The notes beneath the pieces were generated by a model, which saw only the letters and a program-made list of their open reading frames with translations, made no database searches and had not been told where the DNA came from. 64,000 bases of DNA from Bacillus sp. UNC41MFS5. GTDB taxonomy: Bacteria > Bacillota > Bacilli > Bacillales_B > DSM-18226. The translations under genes and the position numbers were made by a program. The DNA lies in NCBI RefSeq assembly GCF_000686805.1, contig NZ_KK366018.1, forward strand, positions 347,759 through 411,758, in the 5' to 3' direction. Positions 8,898 through 17,541 of this stretch are shown here, piece by piece. The stretch's first letter is position 1, and each line of letters opens with the position of its first letter.

Positions 8898-9377
8898 CTA
8901 TTTAAGGAAAGTTTTAGGCATGACAACAGCGACGACCTCTCCACGAGCACATAGAATATCGTTCGCATACACTTCTGTCTCAACCTTAAACTTTTTAGGG
9001 TGTATTTCATGTACGCTACCGATTGCTTTTAAAGGTATACCATGTGGAGTGGGCTTAAGAAAGTTCACATTTAAGGAAGCCGTTACGAACCTAGGAGGTT
9101 CCGCTCCATCACCAATCTCATGTCCATTTTTTTGATGGAGTGCCAATGAAGCAGACCCTGTTCCATGACAATCTATTAATGAGGCAACAATGCCGCCATA
9201 AACAAAACCAGGAAGTGCTAAATGCTCTTTTTCTGGTGTGAAAATAGTTACTGTCTGCTCACCCTGCCAGCCAGTCCGAAAATGATGTCCCCCTTCATTC
9301 AAACGACCACAGCCATAACACCAGGCAAAATCATCTGGATAATCATCTTGAATTGCATTTACAACCATCTCTTCCAT
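8898..9377 (-). CDS. PaaI-type hotdog-fold thioesterase
   Basis: The 159-residue protein fits a single hotdog domain: CYGCGRLNEGGHHF near the start, LPGFVYGGIVASLIDCHGTGSA (the central helix with the catalytic Asp/Cys region), and RFVTASLNVNFLKPTPHGIPL in the last strands. Such enzymes hydrolyse acyl-CoA thioesters. The CYGCG motif is typical of a subgroup of PaaI proteins. AAGGAGG precedes the ATG by nine bases and a consensus cre lies 20 bases upstream of the start, suggesting glucose repression. Natural substrate unknown. Confidence 0.85.
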   Translation of the reverse strand: MEEMVVNAIQDDYPDDFAWCYGCGRLNEGGHHFRTGWQGEQTVTIFTPEKEHLALPGFVYGGIVASLIDCHGTGSASLALHQKNGHEIGDGAEPPRFVTASLNVNFLKPTPHGIPLKAIGSVHEIHPKKFKVETEVYANDILCARGEVVAVVMPKTFLK

Positions 9378-9396
9378 TCAACCTCTCCTCCTTCTC

Positions 9397-9410
9397 AGAA
9401 AACGCTTTCA
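9397..9410 (-). promoter_or_regulatory. Consensus cre (CcpA) site before the thioesterase gene
   Basis: The minus-strand sequence TGAAAGCGTTTTCT fits TGWAARCGYTWNCW at every position. It lies between the start codon at 9377 and a TATAAA-like box, so bound CcpA would block early transcription. Confidence 0.6.
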
Positions 9411-9485
9411 TTTATATGATAGCATTGGAAAAATTCACAGGTCAATCAATTAACTAAATATTTGAAATATGAACTTTTTTCACAT

Positions 9486-9498
9486 GGTGCCTGACACC
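9486..9498. repeat. Dispersed 13-bp motif GGTGCCTGACACC
   Basis: One of at least seven copies in the window. GGTG and CACC arms flank CCTGA. This copy lies between the divergent thioesterase and oligoendopeptidase genes. Confidence 0.8.
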
Positions 9499-9575
9499 AA
9501 CAATCATTTGACTTAATTTTCAAATAATATAAGATTATATTTAGTATTTCGAAAGACTATAGGAGGCGATTATTG

Positions 9576-11390
9576 ATGGGAAAAACGGTGGAAAGACGAC
9601 TGACTCGTGCAGAAGTCCCAGAGGATTTAACTTGGAACCTAGATGATTTATTTTTGTCAGAAGAAGCTTGGGAATCCGAATTGATAGAGATAGAAAAACA
9701 GATTGCACAGTTTCATAGATTTAAAGGCACATTACACATTAGTTCTAAATTTTTATTGGATTGCTTATGTGCACAAGAACAATTATCGATGCGGATTATA
9801 AAAGCTTGGACCTTTGCCAGTTTAAAGCAATCGGCGGATGGATCTGATTCCATAAATCAAGCAAATATGGCGAAGTTTTCTGCATTACGAACAAGAAGTA
9901 TTGCTGCTTTATCATTTATTGACTCTGAAATTCTTGCGTTTGAAGAAGGAACGGTTGAACAATACCTCAAAGAAGAACCTGAGCTAGCAGCATTTAGGCA
10001 AAACTTAATTGACCTCCTTCAAGCAAAAAAGCATAAGTTGTCACCCGAAACAGAAGAAGCAATGGCTGCACTAGGAGAACTACAAGGCGCCCCATATCAA
10101 ATCTATCAAATGACAAAGTTAGCGGATATGCAGTTCGCTCCAATTAAAGACGGCGAGGGAAACGAATTACCTGTATCGTTTGCATTGTTTGAAAGTCGTT
10201 ATGAATTCTCGCCTGATACAGATGTCCGCAGACAAGCCTATCAATCTTTCGTCTCAACGCTAAAACAATATCGCAACACCATGGCAGCAACATATGCCAC
10301 AGAGGTCAATAAACAAGTTACCCTCGCACGTTTACGAAAGTATGATTCTGTGACCCATATGCTTCTTGAACCGCACCAGGTAACCCCTGAAATGTACAAT
10401 AATCAGATTGACATAATCTATAAAGAACTAGCACCTCATATGCGAAAATTCGCTCAGTTAAAAAAGCGGATTTTAGGCCTGGATCAGATGTTATTTTGTG
10501 ACTTAAAGGCACCATTGGACCCTGAGTTTAATCCGGAAACAACCTATGAAGAAGCAAGTCAAATCATTCTGGATTCTCTAAAAATCATAGGACCTGAGTA
10601 TAGCAGCATTATTGAAAGAGGATTTAAAGAGCGCTGGGTCGATCTTGCTGATAATATAGGAAAATCAACGGGCGCCTTTTGTTCAAGCCCTTATGGTTCA
10701 CACCCCTACATTCTTATCACTTGGGAGAATAATATGCGCGGCTGTTTCACCTTAGCGCACGAATTTGGCCATGCAGGACATTTCTTTTTGGCAAATAAAA
10801 ATCAGCGTATCATGAATGTGCGTCCATCGATGTATTTTATCGAAGCCCCGTCTACCATGAATGAAATGTTATTAGGTCAGCATTTACTATCCAAAACGGA
10901 GGATAAACAAATGCGCCGTTGGGTTGTCCTGCAATTGTTAGGTACCTATTATCATAACTTTGTTACACACTTGCTGGAAGCAGAATATCAACGCAGAATC
11001 TACGCCATTGCCGAAAATGGGCTCGCGTTAACGGCTAAAAAATTAACGGAAGTAACCAGTGCGGTCCTATCAGAATTCTGGGGAGACACAGTTGAAATCG
11101 ATGAAGGGGCAAGCTTAACATGGATGCGTCAACCGCACTATTATATGGGCTTATATCCATACACCTATTCTGCTGGATTGACGGCATCGACTGCGATTGC
11201 TCAACTGATTCAGGAGGAAGGTCAGCCCGCAGTTGATAGGTGGCTCGAGGTTCTCCGTGCCGGTGGAACAATGAAACCACTTGAGTTATTAAAGCATGCG
11301 GGCATTGATATGTCGAAGCCCGACCCAATCCGGAAAGCTGTAAAGTATGTAGGCACTTTAATTGAAGAATTAGAACAGTCTTATCAGTAA
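9576..11390 (+). CDS. pepF: Oligoendopeptidase F family M3 metallopeptidase
   Basis: A cytoplasmic zinc peptidase that cleaves short peptides. The M3 active site HEFGH is at about residues 395-399, within LAHEFGHAGHFF, and the third zinc ligand Glu follows near residue 430 in NEMLLGQH. The N-terminal helical PepF domain starts with EVPEDLTWNLDDLF. About 604 residues, the usual size for PepF. I use the ATG at 9576 (AGGAGG nine bases upstream); a TTG at 9573 is the alternative. It stands alone between its own promoter region and a terminator. Confidence 0.92.
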   Translation: MGKTVERRLTRAEVPEDLTWNLDDLFLSEEAWESELIEIEKQIAQFHRFKGTLHISSKFLLDCLCAQEQLSMRIIKAWTFASLKQSADGSDSINQANMAKFSALRTRSIAALSFIDSEILAFEEGTVEQYLKEEPELAAFRQNLIDLLQAKKHKLSPETEEAMAALGELQGAPYQIYQMTKLADMQFAPIKDGEGNELPVSFALFESRYEFSPDTDVRRQAYQSFVSTLKQYRNTMAATYATEVNKQVTLARLRKYDSVTHMLLEPHQVTPEMYNNQIDIIYKELAPHMRKFAQLKKRILGLDQMLFCDLKAPLDPEFNPETTYEEASQIILDSLKIIGPEYSSIIERGFKERWVDLADNIGKSTGAFCSSPYGSHPYILITWENNMRGCFTLAHEFGHAGHFFLANKNQRIMNVRPSMYFIEAPSTMNEMLLGQHLLSKTEDKQMRRWVVLQLLGTYYHNFVTHLLEAEYQRRIYAIAENGLALTAKKLTEVTSAVLSEFWGDTVEIDEGASLTWMRQPHYYMGLYPYTYSAGLTASTAIAQLIQEEGQPAVDRWLEVLRAGGTMKPLELLKHAGIDMSKPDPIRKAVKYVGTLIEELEQSYQ

Positions 11391-11397
11391 TGGATAT

Positions 11398-11428
11398 AGA
11401 AAAAACCCTTGACTGCAAGGGTTTTTTC
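11398..11428. terminator. Bidirectional terminator
   Basis: AAAAAACCCTTG and CAAGGGTTTTTT enclose a short loop. It ends pepF and faces the convergent nrd operon. Confidence 0.85.
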
Positions 11429-11482
11429 TGAATATTCAAGAAGTAATCACGCTTTAACACTATAATCAAACAACATAAATTT

Positions 11483-11935
11483 CTATCCTATAGCTTGCTT
11501 CTGGTTTAACTGATCTCTAAAAATACTAACAAACTTACGACACCGATCAATGTCATAACTTTGCAAACTAACCTCAATCTTCAGGGTGGCAATTAATTTT
11601 GTGTGCACGTACAGCATATCTCTAAATTCATCAACAGCGCCGCAAAACTTCGGATAGCAACTATCTCCTGTGCCTACGATTCCCGTCAAGATCCTCTTCA
11701 CATCCATTGTTTCAAACGAACGATATAATTCCATCATTTCGTGAGGAATTTCCCCATTTCCCCAAGTATAGGTTCCAATTACAACAGCTTCGTAATTGAT
11801 TATGTCCCTAATTTGTAATTCCTCTATTCGAAAAAGAGTGACATCCATCTTTATCTCGAAAAATAACTTCCGAATCGTATGTACTACTTCTTCTGTATTT
11901 CCAGTTTTAGAACAATATACAATTGCAATTTTCAT
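11483..11935 (-). CDS. Flavodoxin, last gene of the nrd operon
   Basis: A 150-residue FMN-binding flavodoxin. The phosphate loop SKTGNTEE is at about residues 9-16, the 50s loop is GTYTWGNGE and the 90s loop is GTGDSCYPKFCGA, close to the short-chain Bacillus YkuN/YkuP type. It begins inside the last codons of the beta subunit gene (ATGA overlap), so it is translationally coupled to the reductase. Class Ib operons usually carry NrdI, a distinct flavodoxin-like protein of about 130 residues; this protein looks like a true flavodoxin rather than NrdI. It could supply electrons for metallocofactor assembly or repair; that role is inference. Confidence 0.88.
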   Translation of the reverse strand: MKIAIVYCSKTGNTEEVVHTIRKLFFEIKMDVTLFRIEELQIRDIINYEAVVIGTYTWGNGEIPHEMMELYRSFETMDVKRILTGIVGTGDSCYPKFCGAVDEFRDMLYVHTKLIATLKIEVSLQSYDIDRCRKFVSIFRDQLNQKQAIG

Positions 11936-12978
11936 AATTCATCGAAACCGTTGGATTGTGTTACCTTAGCATATGTCCTTGACTTCTGTTCAAAGAAATC
12001 GGATTTTGTTTCATTCATCATTTCATCACTGAAAATATGAATCCAAGGCATCGGGTTGACTCTCTCTTTAAATAAGTTCTGTAATCCAATTTGGCGGAGA
12101 CGCTTATTAGCAAGGTATTCCGTGTATTCTTCGTACTCGTTCAATTCAATCCCTTCTATATCCTTCAAAATCACATGGGCCCATTCTTTTTCAAGTTGGA
12201 CAGCATGTCCAACAGCTGTATACACATAATCAATATTCGCTTCTGTATTCAATTCCGGATTTTCTGTTAAGAGAATCCGGAGAAACTGTGCCATAAAATA
12301 AGCATGCTGCATTTCATCTCGTTGGATATAACTAATCATCGTACTTGTCTTTAGCATTTTTTGCTGGCGGGCAAGATGATAGAAAAAAGCAAAGCCAGCA
12401 TAAAAATATATACCTTCAAGATTTATAGAGTTCACACCAAGTTGAAACAAGTTTTGAGGTGTTGGATTCTCTCGGAAACTCTCATAAGCATCTAAGATCA
12501 GTTCGTTTCTTTTTTGGACGATGGGATCATTTTTTGCTTGATTGAACCGTTCTTTTTGTTCATTTATTGGCACTAGAGAACTTAATATGTAGGAATAGGA
12601 TTCATTATGCACCGCTTCCTGCTGGGCAATCACCGCAAATATTGCTTTAAAACTAGAATCTGTTACATAGTCCATCACTTGACACATGGTAGGTGTTTGC
12701 AGGCTATCTAATGAAGCGAGTTGTGTATTAATTCGCAGGAAAACATCTTGTTCTGTTGCACTGAGAAGATCCCACTGCTTAATATCATCTTGCATATTAA
12801 TTTCTTGTGCTTTCCAAAAATTTGATAACAAAGTTTGATATAAATCGTACATCTGCGGGTAGGCAATATCATTCCAGTTGAGCAGACCTGATGATTGTCC
12901 GTTAATAATTCCAGTTGATTTATTAGGAAACTCAGGATTTAGCAATTTAATTCTAGGCAGTGGTATGTGAATATCCAT
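11932..12978 (-). CDS. Class I ribonucleotide reductase beta subunit
   Basis: The radical-generating subunit, 348 residues. By alignment to the E. coli pattern the carboxylate/His metal ligands are D91 (in SLDSLQT), E121, H124, E188, E222 and H225, and the radical tyrosine is Y128 in EAVHNESYSY. All are present, so this is a conventional tyrosyl-radical type, not the ligand-stripped or Phe-containing variants. Whether the metal is iron or manganese cannot be read from sequence. The gene sits 36 bases after the alpha subunit gene and overlaps the flavodoxin gene by four bases. AGGAGGA precedes the ATG. Confidence 0.92.
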   Translation of the reverse strand: MDIHIPLPRIKLLNPEFPNKSTGIINGQSSGLLNWNDIAYPQMYDLYQTLLSNFWKAQEINMQDDIKQWDLLSATEQDVFLRINTQLASLDSLQTPTMCQVMDYVTDSSFKAIFAVIAQQEAVHNESYSYILSSLVPINEQKERFNQAKNDPIVQKRNELILDAYESFRENPTPQNLFQLGVNSINLEGIYFYAGFAFFYHLARQQKMLKTSTMISYIQRDEMQHAYFMAQFLRILLTENPELNTEANIDYVYTAVGHAVQLEKEWAHVILKDIEGIELNEYEEYTEYLANKRLRQIGLQNLFKERVNPMPWIHIFSDEMMNETKSDFFEQKSRTYAKVTQSNGFDEL

Positions 12979-13014
12979 AAAATATTTCCTCCTATCAATC
13001 TATTCAAAAAGATG

Positions 13015-15306
13015 TTAGCTGTGGCATGCCTCACATTCGTCAATTTCTGTTTGCGAAGTGCTCCTTACATAATAAGTAGTCTTTAAACCCTGCTTCCAAG
13101 CTTCCATATGAAGATTAAGTAAATCTCTGGCTTTAATATCATGCCGAACATAGAGGTTAAAGCTAATCCCCTGATCAATATGGCGACCGCGTGCCGCATT
13201 CTGTTTAATACTCCAAATTTGATCTAATTCATGTCTCGCACGACGATAATATTCGTATGTTCTATGATTTAAATCAGGTGCGGTCACTTTAAATTTAAAG
13301 TTCTTCTTTTCCTCTGCATATTCCACCGAATAGATGGGATCGATTCCATCTGTGGAACCTCCTATCTTCGCCGTTGAGGAGTTGGGTGCAATCGCCATTA
13401 ACCAACCATTTCTTATACCATGAATTGCTATATCTCTCTTTAACTCATTCCACCTTTTTGATTGGTAACCTTTCCGTTCAAAATACTCCCCAGTATCCCA
13501 TTCAGAACCACTAAACTGGCTATAAGCCCCCTTCTCCTTAGCCAGTTCCATTGACGAACAGATAGTATGGAACGCGATTTCCTCATACAGACTATCTGCA
13601 TAGTTAACTGCCTCTTTGGATTCCCAGTACATCCCTTTTAGTGCTAGTAAGTGGTGCCAGCCAAACGTACCAAGGCCGACCGCTCTGTACCTTGCATTCG
13701 TAGCCTGAGCCTGTCTAACCGATATGGTATTTAAATCAATCACGTTATCGAGCATTCTTACTTGTATACGAATGAGACGTTCTAAGACATTCGCTGGTAC
13801 TGCTTTAGCTAGATTAATAGAAGATAAATTACAAACTACGAAATCACCTGGCTTCCGCACAATCACGATATGGCCCTCATCATTCTGGTACTCGTTAACA
13901 ATCGTTGTTGCAGACATATTTTGCGCAATTTCTGTACAAAGGTTACTGCAGAAAATGGATGTACGCCCTTTGCCCAAAACATGCTTATTTGGATTTTGCC
14001 TGTTTACTTCATCTCGATAGAACATGTACGGGGTTCCTGTTTCTAATTGAGCAACCATGATCCGTGTCATGATATCCATTGCACGATAGGTTTTTCGAGG
14101 AAGTAGCGGATTATCTGCGGCCTCTTCATATTTCTCGGTAAAATACTTAACATCTGTTTCATCATAAAAATCCTCAAGTCCAAGCAGGTTCCCCTGTTCA
14201 TCCTTCCAGCCCATCATCTGTTTTACTTGATGGGGACAAAATGTATGCCATTGTCCTATACTTCTTCCGTGTTCATCTTTCTCTTCCAACTTTTTCATAA
14301 AGAGGTCGGGTATGGAGACACCTGTGAAAATATCATGGGCTTTGCGGCGTTCGTCCCCATTATTTGTTTTCAAATCAAGAAACCCGTTCATGATATCTTT
14401 ATGAAACAAATCAAGGTAAATAGCAATGGCACCTTGACGTTGACCTAACTGATCAACACTGACAGCTGTATCATTTACTAATCTTATCCATGGAACCACA
14501 CCAGATGAGTTCCCTTTAAATCTCTTTATATCGGAACCAAGGGCACGAACTTTACCATAATAGATTCCAATTCCGCCGCCATCTTTACTAAGCCGGGCAA
14601 TATCCCAATTATTTAAATAGATGCCGTCAAGTGAATCATCTACAGTATCAATAAAGCAGGAGGAAAGCTGCCCAAAGCTTTTCCCCGCATTCGCTAAAGT
14701 CGGGGTAGCCACCGTCATATATAAATGACTTAATGCCCAATACGCTTCCTTCACAAGATGTAGGCGTTCTGACTTCTTTTCATATTTCATAATCGTCATT
14801 GCAATAATCATGAACCGTTCCTGGGGAAGTTCATAAACATTTCGATTATGGTCTTGGGCAAGATAGCGATCCGCTAGTAAAAATAACCCTATGTAATTAA
14901 ATAAAAAATCTTTTTCTGGATCTATCTCTTTTGCCAGTTGGTCGATTTCATCTTTACTATATAAGTTTAAAAGATCATTAGAATATATTCCGATATCAGT
15001 CAATACTTCTATTAATCGGTAAAAGTCACCATATTTTAAAGTTCGATTATACCCCCGGTTTTTTGCTGATTTCTCATATAATTCATTTAAATATAAACGG
15101 GCAGCGACAAATGTCCAATCCGGCCGGTCCATTGCGATTTGATTCACGGCATAGACTAATGCTTGTTGGTTTGCTTCTAGCCCAGTTACATCAAGTTGGC
15201 TTATTCGTTCTTTAAGTTCCAGTGTATTAATTTGATATTTCGCAGAAACTTGTTCAATAGATTCTAAAACGTAATTAAGTTCTGATCGGAGATCCTCAAT
15301 CATCAT
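13015..15306 (-). CDS. Class I ribonucleotide reductase alpha subunit
   Basis: The catalytic subunit, 763 residues, reducing ribonucleoside diphosphates. Redox cysteines are visible in order: SSCFIDT, then SNLCTEI (thiyl cysteine), then VVCNLSSINL, plus the C-terminal pair CEAC; KTTYYVRS holds the radical-transfer tyrosine pair. There is no N-terminal ATP cone: the chain starts directly with the all-helical region, so dATP inhibition of overall activity is not expected. Two in-frame ATGs (15306 and 15303) follow an AGGGGG site. The operon is preceded by an intrinsic terminator and a cobalamin riboswitch, so it should be shut off when B12 is plentiful. Confidence 0.93.
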   Translation of the reverse strand: MMIEDLRSELNYVLESIEQVSAKYQINTLELKERISQLDVTGLEANQQALVYAVNQIAMDRPDWTFVAARLYLNELYEKSAKNRGYNRTLKYGDFYRLIEVLTDIGIYSNDLLNLYSKDEIDQLAKEIDPEKDFLFNYIGLFLLADRYLAQDHNRNVYELPQERFMIIAMTIMKYEKKSERLHLVKEAYWALSHLYMTVATPTLANAGKSFGQLSSCFIDTVDDSLDGIYLNNWDIARLSKDGGGIGIYYGKVRALGSDIKRFKGNSSGVVPWIRLVNDTAVSVDQLGQRQGAIAIYLDLFHKDIMNGFLDLKTNNGDERRKAHDIFTGVSIPDLFMKKLEEKDEHGRSIGQWHTFCPHQVKQMMGWKDEQGNLLGLEDFYDETDVKYFTEKYEEAADNPLLPRKTYRAMDIMTRIMVAQLETGTPYMFYRDEVNRQNPNKHVLGKGRTSIFCSNLCTEIAQNMSATTIVNEYQNDEGHIVIVRKPGDFVVCNLSSINLAKAVPANVLERLIRIQVRMLDNVIDLNTISVRQAQATNARYRAVGLGTFGWHHLLALKGMYWESKEAVNYADSLYEEIAFHTICSSMELAKEKGAYSQFSGSEWDTGEYFERKGYQSKRWNELKRDIAIHGIRNGWLMAIAPNSSTAKIGGSTDGIDPIYSVEYAEEKKNFKFKVTAPDLNHRTYEYYRRARHELDQIWSIKQNAARGRHIDQGISFNLYVRHDIKARDLLNLHMEAWKQGLKTTYYVRSTSQTEIDECEACHS

Positions 15307-15320
15307 TTCATTTCCCCCTA

Positions 15321-15356
15321 TAATAAAAAAATCCGCTCAACGGTAATTGAGCGGAT
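15321..15356 (-). terminator. Regulatory terminator, expression platform of the B12 riboswitch
   Basis: ATCCGCTCAA and TTGAGCGGAT form a perfect 10-bp stem around a six-base loop, followed by TTTTTTATTA in the minus direction. It lies between the riboswitch aptamer and the ribosome binding site of the reductase gene, where a transcription-attenuation platform would be. Confidence 0.88.
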
Positions 15357-15439
15357 GAAACGATAACATTACAAAAGGAAAACAATAATATCCATTGCCT
15401 CCTGTCGCCATCGTCCATCTTCTCAATCCCCGAAGAAGT

Positions 15440-15640
15440 TGAAACATCTTAAGAAAGACAGGTCTCCTGACTTATGCTTCTACCTACTTTGAACCCTTCC
15501 CATATAAGTACCTAATATATTAGACAATCTTATACAGTGGTTTGTTCATTTCGTCAGCATTTACAGTTGCGGGGGCAGCTCTGGAATTACACCAGATTCC
15601 CTATTAAGCCACAATGGGCATCTTCTCTTAAGGCTAACAC
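15440..15640 (-). ncRNA. Cobalamin riboswitch upstream of the ribonucleotide reductase operon
   Basis: Read on the minus strand, the aptamer has its hallmark elements in order: GGGAATCTGGTG, then AGCTGCCCCCGCAACTGTAA (15561-15580), then the ACCACTGT element, GGGAAGGG, and the B12 box with CATAAGTCAGGAGACCTG (centred on 15457-15472). These match the cobalamin aptamer consensus closely. Adenosylcobalamin binding would favour the downstream terminator at 15321-15356, so the class I reductase would be made when B12 is scarce. B12 elements controlling B12-independent isozymes are an established regulatory pattern; it implies a B12-dependent class II reductase elsewhere in this genome. Confidence 0.95.
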
Positions 15641-15807
15641 AATATATAGTTTGTTTTTCAAAAACTAAAACAATATGTAGTGAATCAATGTAATTAATAA
15701 TAGTATAGTCGCTAAAATATTGCAAGTCTATTATTTATTAAATAATGAAACCTATTAGATTACGTCTACGTATATGAAGTAAGACCAAGTCGAAAAGAGG
15801 CATTTTT
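15641..15807. other. Divergent promoter region
   Basis: An AT-rich region between the riboswitch transcript and the divergent 15808 gene. Promoters for both must lie here, but I find no sigma-A box pair good enough to call. Confidence 0.4.
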
Positions 15808-17490
15808 GTGGGAAATATTTTACTATTTACGTTGATTATTGGGATAGCTGCGTCACTTGTTCTAATACCTATTTTTAAACATGACCATGCAAGTAAAAAA
15901 GAAGGAAAAAAACTAAAAATCGGCGTCTTTATTGCTGTTATTGTGATTCTCATGCTAGCTGTGTTTGTATTCTATTATATTAGTAATTTTGATAGAAATT
16001 TTACCTCGGTATGGCCGTTAGGAATCATTCTAACTGCTGCTGGCGCCGTTCTAGCCAAAGGCACAGAAAGAAAAATCAAAGGGCTTCTCTTTCTAGTAAG
16101 TCTTGGCCTTGGAATTTATTTCTTAACCGCTTTTATATTTAATGCTGATCAAAAGTATGAAGTTGCCAAGATGGATGAAAAGGTAGAGATTCAAACTTTT
16201 GATGAGAAAGAAACACCTGCCAGTGTTCCACCACAGTTTGCTCGGAACAAAATGAAAAAGGCGTTTGGGCAAGTACCGAACACCAGTTACTATGAGCTGG
16301 GGAACTTGCAAATTCAAAAGCTCAACGATGACTATGTGTATATTGCCCCCGTTGAGTTTTCCGGATTTTTTAAATGGTGGAAGGGACACAGTACACCTGG
16401 TTACTTTACCTTAAGTGCAACGGATTCTAGCGCTAATCCTAAATTCATCAAGTCCGAAATGATTTATACCCCTTCCTCTTTTTTTAATAAAAATAGCGAG
16501 CGGCATATTCGCATGAAGTATCCGAAGAAAATTTTCTTTGGCGATGTTCAATTAGAAATTGACGAGTATGGAAAACCCTTTTATATCCGTACTTATGGAG
16601 AGTTTATTTCCGCACGAAATGGATTTACTGCTAAGGGACTGGTCGTCGTCGACGCTAAAAATGGAGCAATGGAGGAATATTCACTAGCAAATGTCCCGGA
16701 ATTTATCGATGGTGCGGTTTCGCCTGAAGCAGTTAGTTTGCAAAATAGCTATTACGGAAACCTTGTTCATGGATTTTGGAATAGTGTCTTCGGCAAGTCC
16801 GACGTGAAACTCCCATCAGATGAAGGAACTGAGTCAAATGTAAGTCCAATCTTTGATGAAAATGGGACGATGTATTATTTTACGGATTTTACCAGTCCTA
16901 AAGAAGGTGTCGATTCCATGCTCGGGTACTCGCTGACCAACTCACGGACAGGAAAAGCAACATTCTATACCGGAAACCCAGAGCAATCTTATATGGATTC
17001 ACGAGGGGCCTTGCAGATCATTGAAAAGAAATTTATTGAAAAAAAATGGCTTGGGCAAATGCCGATTCTCTACAATTTTTATGGTGAAGCCAGTTGGTTA
17101 ACACCTGTATTAGACTCAAATGGTTTTCTGCAAAATTACTTTATCGTGTCTGCAGCGAACCCAGAAATTTCCGTATACGCCAGTACCCCAAATGAGGCCC
17201 TTAAGCAATATAAAATCGCCTTACAAAGGGGCAAGGGCACTGTAGACGGAAGCTCGAAAGCACAAGAAAAACAAATCAGCGGTACCGTGATGAGAGTCTA
17301 TAAGGAGAAAAACGGAGATTTCACCATTGTCTCATTCTTATTAAACAACCGCCAAAACTTTATCATTTCTTCGGAAAAATCACCACTCGCTATCTACTTA
17401 AAAGAAGGAGATAAAGTAAATATCACCTACTTCGACACCGGCGAAGACTTCCTTCCCGCCAAAGATTTAGCAATCGAAGCCTTACAATAG
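15808..17490 (+). CDS. Unidentified membrane protein with large extracytoplasmic domain, 560 aa
   Basis: The N-terminus has four hydrophobic helices (roughly residues 3-20, 39-58, 68-84 and 92-112), followed by about 440 residues that are mostly hydrophilic and beta-rich, probably outside the cell. Recurring features are WWKGHSTPGYF, DENGTMYYFTDF and a C-terminal OB-like segment of about 70 residues (SGTVMRVYKEKNGDFTIVSF). Homologues seem to occur in Bacillus, but I cannot name the family. The GTG start follows AAAGAGG at seven bases. It is monocistronic, ending at a perfect terminator built from two copies of the dispersed repeat. Confidence 0.8.
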   Translation: MGNILLFTLIIGIAASLVLIPIFKHDHASKKEGKKLKIGVFIAVIVILMLAVFVFYYISNFDRNFTSVWPLGIILTAAGAVLAKGTERKIKGLLFLVSLGLGIYFLTAFIFNADQKYEVAKMDEKVEIQTFDEKETPASVPPQFARNKMKKAFGQVPNTSYYELGNLQIQKLNDDYVYIAPVEFSGFFKWWKGHSTPGYFTLSATDSSANPKFIKSEMIYTPSSFFNKNSERHIRMKYPKKIFFGDVQLEIDEYGKPFYIRTYGEFISARNGFTAKGLVVVDAKNGAMEEYSLANVPEFIDGAVSPEAVSLQNSYYGNLVHGFWNSVFGKSDVKLPSDEGTESNVSPIFDENGTMYYFTDFTSPKEGVDSMLGYSLTNSRTGKATFYTGNPEQSYMDSRGALQIIEKKFIEKKWLGQMPILYNFYGEASWLTPVLDSNGFLQNYFIVSAANPEISVYASTPNEALKQYKIALQRGKGTVDGSSKAQEKQISGTVMRVYKEKNGDFTIVSFLLNNRQNFIISSEKSPLAIYLKEGDKVNITYFDTGEDFLPAKDLAIEALQ

Positions 17491-17502
17491 GGAAACGAAA
17501 AT

Positions 17503-17540
17503 GGGTGTCAGGCACCACTTGGTGCCTGACACCCTATTTT
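17503..17540. terminator. Terminator built from two inverted copies of the dispersed repeat
   Basis: GGGTGTCAGGCACC (17503-17516) and GGTGCCTGACACCC (17521-17534) form a perfect 14-bp stem with a four-base loop; ATTTTTTT follows on the plus strand. The stem arms are full copies of the window-wide GGTGCCTGACACC motif in opposite orientations. It lies between convergent genes. Confidence 0.9.
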
Positions 17541-17541
17541 T

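Noticed and set aside
11035..11469. 144-codon minus-strand frame
   Set aside because: Antisense to pepF, no ribosome binding site, no recognisable protein.
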